From positions 240,001 to 304,000 of the forward strand of contig VIIQ02000112.1 of the NCBI GenBank assembly GCA_007449985.2: a stretch of 64,000 bases of DNA, given 5' to 3'. The stretch comes from Desmodesmus armatus. Its lineage: Eukaryota > Chlorophyta > Chlorophyceae > Sphaeropleales > Scenedesmaceae. The translations under genes and the position numbers were made by a program. Below, piece after piece: positions 56,445 through 64,000 of the stretch. The notes under the pieces are model-generated. The model made no database searches and was not told the DNA's origin. It saw nothing but the letters and a program-made list of their open reading frames with translations. The first letter of the stretch is position 1. Every line of letters begins with the position of its first letter.

Positions 56445-58566
56445 TCGGTGGCATTTTGAATACCTTGAAAGCGGGCTTGCACTGAAGGTCTGTGATGCGT
56501 GTGTGACACAGCATGTTTTGTCCATGGCATGTGTTTTTGAATAGCATCTGCAGCATGAGCGACTGTTGCACAGTGGGCATGCGCTATAATATTGGGTACT
56601 TACCGCAGCCAATTGCAGGGGATTGTGTTTCCATGAGCATTTGGACAGTGACCAATCTGCGCGCGGTTGCGCCGAACGTAGCATGTGCATGCCGCAAACA
56701 GACGCTAGCGGCGCACTGTGCTGACATGAACCAGCGCATGACAACACGTTGTGCAACATTACCCTCGGGCTTGTAAAGCCTCTGGTCTTGTTGATGGCAT
56801 GCAGCAGCGTGTTGGCCTTTCAGTTTGTGCCTATCATAGTATGGTGTTACAATCTGTGCCTATCATACTAGCCTAGTATGACTGAGTCTGGCTATCATAG
56901 CCTGGCCCTTGTCTTGCTGCTACACGGGCTGCAATCATCTGCACAGTGGCATTCCTCGTTCGGACATGGCGTCTTGGGTCACAGTCATGCGCGCTCGCCA
57001 CTCACCGGCGATGATTTGACTTGACGTGCATGGCGCACTGCTTGACCAGGAAGGGAAGGAAGTTTGCTTGTGCCCAAAGACCGCTGAACAGTGTGGCCAC
57101 ATATCTTGCAGATGTGAGTAGCCCATGAGTGGGCTGTGAACTGCACAGCACGCACTTTGCAAGCTGCATGTCTTGGTTTTTCCCGGGGCCGTAACATAGG
57201 GCATGTGCATGATGCACAGGGCCCATGCATCAAGAAGGCTATTGACGTAGCTGCGAGGAACCCCCCTCGGCTGTTGTTGTTGGTGTCTCCAGTTCAGTAG
57301 GGTATCAATGACGCAATGCTGCGGCAGGAGCGCTTGTGTCGCTGATCTTTGCAGTACTTTTTGCATACATGTGTGTTGCTGCTGCTACTGCCGCTGCTGA
57401 AGCGTCATGGCCCAAAACCCATGAACAGCCGTCAGGCAGCCTCCTACACTGTTATTGCACAAATGTTTGACAGTTGCACAGCCACATGCAGTGCTTTGTT
57501 TACCTATTTGTATGCAGCCTCTTTGCATCCGAGGCACAGTGTGCCTGCGACAACCTTGCTCAAGCGGTACAGCAGCACACATTCCCAGTTACAGGCTGCT
57601 ATGCTGTATTCAGCAGTCGTTGATATATGTTCAACCGCATAACAGGCAAATACAGCTGAAAAAACAGCAACCGTACAGTTACAGTAGATAAACAACTGCA
57701 TCACTTCCATCAGCTGCTCCACACAACACTGCGCAGCTGGCATCTGCTGCTAAGGCGTTGCCATCGCAACACGCTTGCCAAGTGTTGCAGTTGCACCGCC
57801 AGCCCTGAACACAAGGCCTTTTCGTCCACAGACAGCGACTGCACTGACACAGTCCCTGTCAGTCCGTTTAATCAAACTCCCTGATGCACTTGCAGTAATG
57901 GGGGCAGAAATGGTACACGCAGAAACATTCGCCGCCACATCAACAGCATTGCCCACCAGGATTGAGCCGGTTGAAACACCAAGCTGGGGGAAACCCCGAC
58001 CCCCATCAGTAGTTTGCACCACCTACACCAGATGATAGCCTAATCCAACTCAAGACAGCAAGGGAGTCTTCATCAAACTCCTAAAGCAACATGACATCCA
58101 CGTACAGAAGTGGGGAGTGAACAGCTAGGATCCAAACCATAGTAGCGTCCAAGCTGTGCCTGGTGCAGGGTTGCTGTGGTCACTAGCTTGAGGGGGAGGT
58201 CCGTCAGCTGCCTCCAGACAGCCTGTTCACCAGGGCAGCCCTGCGCAGCCACACAGAAACAAGCAGCAGCGGAAACAACGGCGGCGGTAGCAGCAGCGGT
58301 TTCAGCAACACATCAAAAGGATGATACTCAGCACAGAACTATGACAGACTCGGCTGCAAACACAGTAACTTTGTGGAGTTTGCACGACGCAGGGACTTCA
58401 TGCATGACATGCGTACTATATCATGAAGTCAGGCAGCCATGCATGCAACGTTGGCATCACCCCAAGCTACCAAGGCCTGCACTGGCCTGCACTGCCATGC
58501 CATGTAGTACATAAACACACCCATGATTGCGACTTGTGCTGGCTAAGATAAAGCGCAGCACCTGAC
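56445..58566. other. Protease copy 2 3' flank and intergenic region
   Basis: No gene supported. The first 1.1 kb is the diverged downstream part of the tandem duplication. Open frames on both strands at 57750-58035 overlap each other and carry no known domain. Confidence 0.45.
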
Positions 58567-61266
58567 CTAGCCTGCGGCAAGCTTCAGCTTCCGCTGCATG
58601 CTTGCCATGAGTCCACAGATCAGGCGCAGCAGCTGCTTGTGCTGCAGTCTTGCTGCAACCGCTGCTGTGAGGCGCGCCTTGCACACATCACCACCTTGCA
58701 GCAATCGTGCTGCTTCCGCATCTGCTGTGTTGCTATCGCACTGCATCTGGTGCACCTGCAGCAGCTGTGACAGCAGTGCCTTCTGCCGCTGCTGTTGGGA
58801 AGCCGCCCGCTGCATCAACTCTGGCACTGTCATGGCTGAAACATTACCCTTGAGTGAAGAAATGACCAGGCTGGCTGCCGCCACCACCTCCTGGCTACTA
58901 CTGCTGCCACTGCCACGCGCATTCTCTATCGTGGCTTTGGCACGTAGCAGCATTAGGGCTTCCAGCACACCCTGCTGCAGCTCTTGAAACTCCTGCAGCT
59001 GCTGTTCCTGCTGCTGCTGCATAGCAGTGTTGCTGACTGTGTTTTGCTGTGCATCACCTGCTGGTGACTTTGTCTTGCCTGCCGGCGGTTCAAACAATGG
59101 GCCACGCGGCCTTGCACCACTGCTGCTGCTGGCTGCTGCTGGCGCCTTGGCTGCTGGTGATCCAAACAACCGGCCACGCGGCCTTGCGGTACTGCTGCTG
59201 CTGCTGCTGCTGCTGGCTGCTGCTGGCGCCTTGACTGCTGGCGACTGGTCGACTGCTGCTGTCTTGGCTGCTGTCGTTCCAAACAGCGGGCCACGTGGCT
59301 TTCTGCCACTGCTGGTGCCGGCTGCTGCTGCTGTCACACGTGGGTGCCCAAAGATGCTGCCCCGCGGCCTCTTTACTGCCGCAGCTGCCGCTGACACGGG
59401 CATAGTTCCTGCTGCTGCTGCTGCTGCTTCTAGCCCCTCTGCTGCTGGCGCTGGCGCACTCGCTGCCGCTGCTGCTGGTAACTCTGTTGGAGCAGCTGCT
59501 GCTGTTGTCATCATGTGAGCAGCAGCCAGCGCATCATCATCTCCCAGCAGCTGCAGCAGAGCTTGGTCTAGCTCAACGCTCGTGCTGCATTTCAGCAGCT
59601 GTAGCTGGGCCTCGTTCTGCAGTGCTGCTGCCACTAGCCCCTGCAGCTGCACCCCGCTAGGCCCCTCGCCCTCGAAAAGTCCCTTCACTAATCCCTGCTC
59701 CCAAGTGCTGGGCAAGAGGGTCCTCGCCTTACCACCTGTGAGAGACCGGGAGAGGGTAAAGTACCCCGCTAGCTTTCCTATGAAGGCCGCTTGAAGCTGT
59801 AACCGCAACTCCTGAGGAGGCGTGCACATATACTGCGCCAGCCCTGCCTGCTGAACAAACTTCTGCTGCGGCAAGTTATTGTCGGCTGCGAACTGGCTGG
59901 CATTTGACATGCCGGCGATGATTTTGGAGGCAAGGATATACTGCTCCTTGAGCAACACGGTGTCTGCAGGATGGCTGACTGGAAGGCTGTTGAGTAGTGT
60001 CAGCAGTTTTATCCCCAGCGGCCCAGTAATAAGGTACTGTATCTCCTGCAGCAGTGGTCACATGCACAACAGGACAGAAAGACACGCGTACGGGGCAGTA
60101 GGGTCAGCATGGCCAACAGTCACACCTCCAGCCGGCATCTTGAAATGCAAAGCAGCTGCTGAAATGGCTGCAAAACGAAATTTCCCGCCACACTTTGCTG
60201 ATGGCAATTGAGAATACTTGTCAGTTGGATGGTTTGATAGGCTCCAGTGCAACCGAATACATGTGCAAATGCTTTGAACAGGGCTCAGCACAAGACATTC
60301 ACCAGTTGCATGCATGTAGGGAAGTCGAGCAGTAGTGCTGGATGTGTCGTGGTGCTATCAAGGTTGAGATCGCACCAAAAAACATCCTCATCCGCCACAA
60401 CATGTGCGCTCCATGGCTGTTGGCATGCTTTTCAAAGCGCGTCATCCTCTGCACCTACACTGCTTCATGCAGTGCTACCCGCAGCAGCAAGCCATTCTGC
60501 ATGTCTTCTTACCAACTCTTCTTCTCCCTTTGGACAGTGCACTCCCATTTCTGTCATAACATCACATGCAGCCCACGCAAGCACCCGCATATCCATCCCA
60601 GGTAGTGCCCAACACTGCGCTGACAGCACCAGATCTGGTCGCACACCAACATCAGGCAGCATGGGCGGTGAAGGTGGGCAGAACCCCCAGCTAGCCAGCA
60701 TCGTCAAACTGCAGCTTTCTGTGTAGCTTATGGTAAGCTCAGAGGCTGCTGGGATGCCAGATCCATCTGGGGAAGCTGACACGATGAGCCTGCAAGGAGT
60801 GTAAATGAGAGAGGTAGTTTCAAGTGGTTCTGGGCACCATCCACTCTGGACTGGCAGTATGAGCCACAACACATGCCACGTGCCTTCAGTGAAGTGTAAT
60901 GAACAGGAGCCAGCCGCAAATATGCCGAACATGTTGGTGGTGCAGGGGTTGTAGGGCTACACATTGCAACACACAAGATCAGTTGCAACAACACATAAAG
61001 CACTGCTGCTGTCTACCGGCAAGTAGACCGTCTACTACGGTAGCAGTGCTTGTGTAGTACATGGCCAAACGCCCATGTAGTTGGCACTTACAGTTGACAC
61101 TAACACCACTTACCCTTGGCTGTTGGATGCGTAAACGCAGTTCCAGTCGTCAGCGTGGTTCAGCAAGTCATAAATTGGTCGCAGTGCGGTGCCGCCATAA
61201 CCTGTCCATTCGAATTGTGCAGCCCGAGTTTGTGCGACTGTTATGGCCCAAAGCACGTCCAGCTCT

Positions 61267-61323
<57 letters not shown>

Positions 61324-62002
61324 GCAGCAGCAGCGTGTTGAAGTCACACTGACTAAGTGACGCTATTGTTGCGACGCGTGTCCACAGCACAACACATGTT
61401 GAGATGTGGGACAGATTGATGCACCTTCCCATCGGTGCTTAACAGTACTCCCAGACACTAAAAATGTGCATCACGTCTTTTCCTACACATGCACTGACAG
61501 AAGCATGCACGATGATGTCAACACTTGGAAAAGTCACTGACTCCCCCTGGACGAGTGTGCTGTCTACCAAAAGACCCTCCGAAAGCACACCTTCCTAACA
61601 AAGCAGCAGTACTACTGTAACAGCCTGAACCATGTAACAGTAACAGTAGCCAGTAGCACACACTGCAAGTCCACCCAATGTGCATCATTACCTGTCTCAG
61701 CAAGCCGAAGAGGGCTGATGTCAGGGTTGGTAGATAGGAACTTGAAGGCGGCTGTGACTTGTCTGGCAACGTCGCCATTGTATAAGCTCATGTGCACCTG
61801 GGCATGCGGTGCAGAGCAGCCAGCCACATCAGCAGCACACATGTTAGTGTAACAGTTAGGTACACGCTGCTGCTGCTGCTGCTGATGATGATGAAGATGA
61901 TGATGCCACAATGGATGAATCCAATGTCATCACTGTTGGGCGCATGTGACTCCCCCTTGTAATGCTCCTGCTGTAGCTGTTGCAGCTATGACCTTTGCCC
62001 AG

Positions 62003-62054
<52 letters not shown>

Positions 62055-62117
62055 CCGCACAAAACAGCCTCACCTTGTAATGCTCCAGCTGTAGCTGCTG
62101 CAGCTCTGCTTCATTCC

Positions 62118-62154
<37 letters not shown>

Positions 62155-62241
62155 TGCCGCCGCACAATATAGCCTCACCTTGTAATGTTCCGTCTGTAGC
62201 TGCTGCAGCTCTGCTTCGATCCATGCTGCTGCCGCTGCCGC

Positions 62242-62275
<34 letters not shown>

Positions 62276-62459
62276 GCCGCCGCCTCATAGACAGCCTCAC
62301 CTGATTTTGCTCCAGCTGTAGCTACTGCAGCTCTGCTTCGATCCGTGCTGCTGCCGCTGCCGCTGCCGCTGCCGCTGCTGCTGCTGCCGCCGCCGCCTCA
62401 TAGAATAGCCTCACCTGATAATGCTCCAGCTGTAGCTGTTGCAGCTATGGCTCCTGCCC

Positions 62460-62498
<39 letters not shown>

Positions 62499-63037
62499 GT
62501 GGTGGTGATGGTGGTGGTGGTGGTGGTGGTGGTGGTGCTGCTGCTGCTGCTGCCACCGCACAGGACAGCCTCACCTTGTAATGCTCCAGCTGCAGCTGCT
62601 GAAGCTCCGCTTCGTTCCAGGTTCTAGCAGCAGTCAATGCCTCAAGGGGTGGCAGCAGAGCCAGCCAGGACCGCCAGAAGCTGCTGCTGCTGTGCTTACT
62701 GCGAAGGTATAGGATCCACGCTGCTAAGCGCGTGTTGTCTGGAATGCATGTTGGCTCTGCAGTGTTAGTGCAGTTCATAACACAGTGCAAGTGTAGTGTG
62801 TAAGGGGCAGGAGCGGGGCTAGCGTTCCAGGCAGCAGCTGTGATGAGGTTGCTGATGAACAAATGCTGCGACGCGGGCTATGCTGCTGCTGCTGCTGCTG
62901 CTACGGGAGAGAAGCTGAAACACAGCAATAACACAATGCGAAATGCGCAATGTGCATCAGAGTCCGGTTAATACCCCCTCTGCACCTGCAAGAACACAAT
63001 GAGTGCTGCTGTTAGTTCGCCATGCTGCTGCTGCTGC

Positions 63038-63076
<39 letters not shown>

Positions 63077-63860
63077 AGCAGCAATGAGTGAGCTGTCGTT
63101 GTCCATTGCAGAGAGCAGCTGAATACGATTTGTACCTCTTCCTTACCTGCAAGGAAACGAGTGAGCGCCATTGGCAGCTGGCCATTCTGCTCCTCCCAAG
63201 GCATAAGGAACTGCTGCTGCCATGCGTCTATGGCCTCTTTTGGAGATCCTGTGTAGGGTGTGGCAGAGCAACAGTTCAGACGTTTAGGATTTAGATGAAC
63301 CTCTTATAGCGATAACAGCTGTAGATGCATCAGGCTGCTTCTTTGTGCGAGTAACACTGCACATAGCATGTCGCTACTGCCTGTGCAGCGCAAGGTACAG
63401 GAGTATGTATCGACAGCATGCATGCATCACTGCATTGACAGCTGTTGCTGGCGTGCATCAGGCTGCTTCGCTAGGTAGCTAGGCCAGCAGGCTTGATAGC
63501 CCTGCTCTTGCTTGTGCACATCATTGACAGGCCAGACAGCTGTTGGCGCCACTGCAGGTTTTAGGTATCAGGTTGCAAGGCAGATCTACAGGCCTGAACC
63601 CTAAACCCACCTTGTTTGAGCACAACCAGGGCATTATGGTTTGGGAGCTGCAGCACGGTCTGGCCTGCTTCTATCCTGGCTCTTGCTGCCAGGCCGTTGC
63701 CCCATGGCTGCTCTAGTAGCTCTGCCAAGCACACTGGTGCTGCTGCCTGAAGCACTGCAAAGGCCGCCTGCTGCTGCTGCTGCTGACGGGCTGGTGAAGC
63801 GTTTGCAGTGTGCTGGGCGCATACAGTCACTCTTTGGCGACGCAGGCATGGCGCATTGGA

Positions 63861-63916
<56 letters not shown>

Positions 63917-63957
63917 CTGTGGCAACTCCAAGCGGGTGTTGACCGTCTCAGGAGCAT
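58567..63957 (-). CDS. SET-domain protein methyltransferase (Rubisco LSMT-like) with long C-terminal extension
   Basis: Probable lysine methyltransferase of the Rubisco-LSMT/SETD class. Exons in phase: (63957)-63611, 63248-63147, 62756-62575, 61797-61692, 61264-61114, 60789-60510 and 60045-58567. The SET opening is GNGLAARARIEAGQTVLQLP. The insert has FWRSWLALLPPLEALTAA and WNEAELQQLQLEHYK. The core shows LWAITVAQTRAAQF, then YDLLNHADDWNC, the NHxxxxNC motif, then ELTISYTESCSLTMLASWGF. The last exon (493 codons with stop) has a helical part and a low-complexity region with four PRGxxF(G/E) repeats. The 5' end is unresolved: the SET frame runs through a CAG tract as poly-Ser with no ATG, while an ATG at 63957 (MLLRRSTPAW) is in another frame. 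The last exon could instead belong to a neighbouring gene, but phase fits directly. Confidence 0.75.
59080..59385 (-). repeat. Four PRG-x-(I/L)F repeats in the SET gene's last exon
   Basis: In-frame protein repeats KRPRGSIFG, RKPRGPLFG, ARPRGRLFG and ARPRGPLFE, spaced by AAK-type and Ala/Ser runs encoded by GCN/AGC triplets. Spacing is about 30 residues. Confidence 0.85.
61268..61325. repeat. CAG/CTG triplet run at a SET-gene acceptor
   Basis: About 17-18 CAG units on the plus strand. On the coding (minus) strand this is a CTG run that ends directly in CTGCAG|AGCTGG, the acceptor of exon 61264-61114, so it takes the place of the pyrimidine tract. Confidence 0.85.
61930..62640 (-). repeat. 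Six-unit tandem array of a SET-gene exon end, donor and CAG tract
   Basis: The real exon ends GAGCTTCAGCAGCTG...CATTACAAG|GTGAGG at 62575. Copies of that junction follow at about 62414, 62297, 62175, 62072 and 61953 (minus-strand reading). Each has GAGCTGCAGCAGCTACAG or a variant (CATAGCTGCAACAGCTACAG), then GAGCATTACAAG or ATTATCAG/AAAATCAG, then GTGAGGCT and a CAG/GCC run. The last copy has lost the donor (AAGGGGGAG). Period is about 115-125 bp. Confidence 0.9.
62990..63074 (-). repeat. Degenerate copy of SET-gene exon 63248-63147 end and CTG/CAG run
   Basis: On the minus str and GGCGAACTAACAGCAGCACT leads to TTCTTGCAG|GTGCAG at about 62990. It resembles the real exon end GGCCAGCTGCCAATGGCGCT...TTCCTTGCAG|GTAAGG at 63147. 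A CAG run of about 14 units (63033-63074) lies between. Confidence 0.5.
63862..63914. repeat. CTG triplet run near the right edge
   Basis: About 17 CTG units on the plus strand (CAG on the coding strand) within the putative 5' exon of the SET gene. It reads as poly-Gln in the frame of ATG 63957 and as poly-Ser in the SET frame. Confidence 0.85.
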
Positions 63958-64000
63958 TTCAGCAGATCTGCTCTAGAGCTGTGCAGTGGAAGCGTGCCAG

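Noticed and set aside
62345..62860. CRISPR-like regular repeats
   Set aside because: Units contain an exon end and donor plus CAG runs in a eukaryotic gene; spacers are not unique and there are no cas genes.

Overview
The window looks like nuclear DNA of a green alga, probably a chlorophycean. It is GC-rich, its genes are split into many short exons with GTGAGT/GTAAGT-type donors, and proteins carry long Ala/Gly/Ser/Gln runs encoded by GCN and CAG repeats. Gene content points the same way: a chloroplast stromal processing peptidase, a Rubisco-LSMT-like SET protein and algal-type non-LTR retroelements. Coding sequence was assembled by following reading phase across splice sites by eye. No database search was possible, so names rest on recognised motifs.

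Layout, left to right. 1-2317 (-): 5' part of a stromal processing peptidase gene that runs off the left edge. 3140-4393 (+): SAP-domain protein. 6585-11119 (+): PP2C protein phosphatase in eight exons. 13208-14522 (-): mitochondrial uS7-like protein. 14975-21383 (+): long coiled-coil protein. 21384-25600: no gene recognised. 25601-25840 (-): small two-helix membrane protein. 26370-37702 (+): a complete 14-exon U2AF large-subunit-like splicing factor spread over 11.3 kb. 37703-46000: a landing zone for several non-LTR (LINE) copies, with an RNase III-like gene (-) at 41892-42535 that carries an apparent frameshift. 48.6-57.6 kb: a roughly 4.9-kb tandem duplication, each unit with one secreted trypsin-like serine protease gene (+). 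58567-63957 (-): SET-domain methyltransferase with a long C-terminal extension. Three gene pairs are divergent with short shared upstream regions (2318-3139, 14523-14974, 25841-26369).

The most striking pattern is not a single gene. In at least five genes, short tandem duplications repeatedly span an exon-intron junction. A piece of exon end (or start) plus its splice site has been copied into the neighbouring intron, sometimes in six copies. Several copies could be spliced in without changing frame: 60 nt in the peptidase; 51, 48 and 21 nt in the coiled-coil gene; 39 nt in the U2AF-like gene. The introns also hold long near-perfect foldback palindromes, and LINE insertions with clear target-site duplications.
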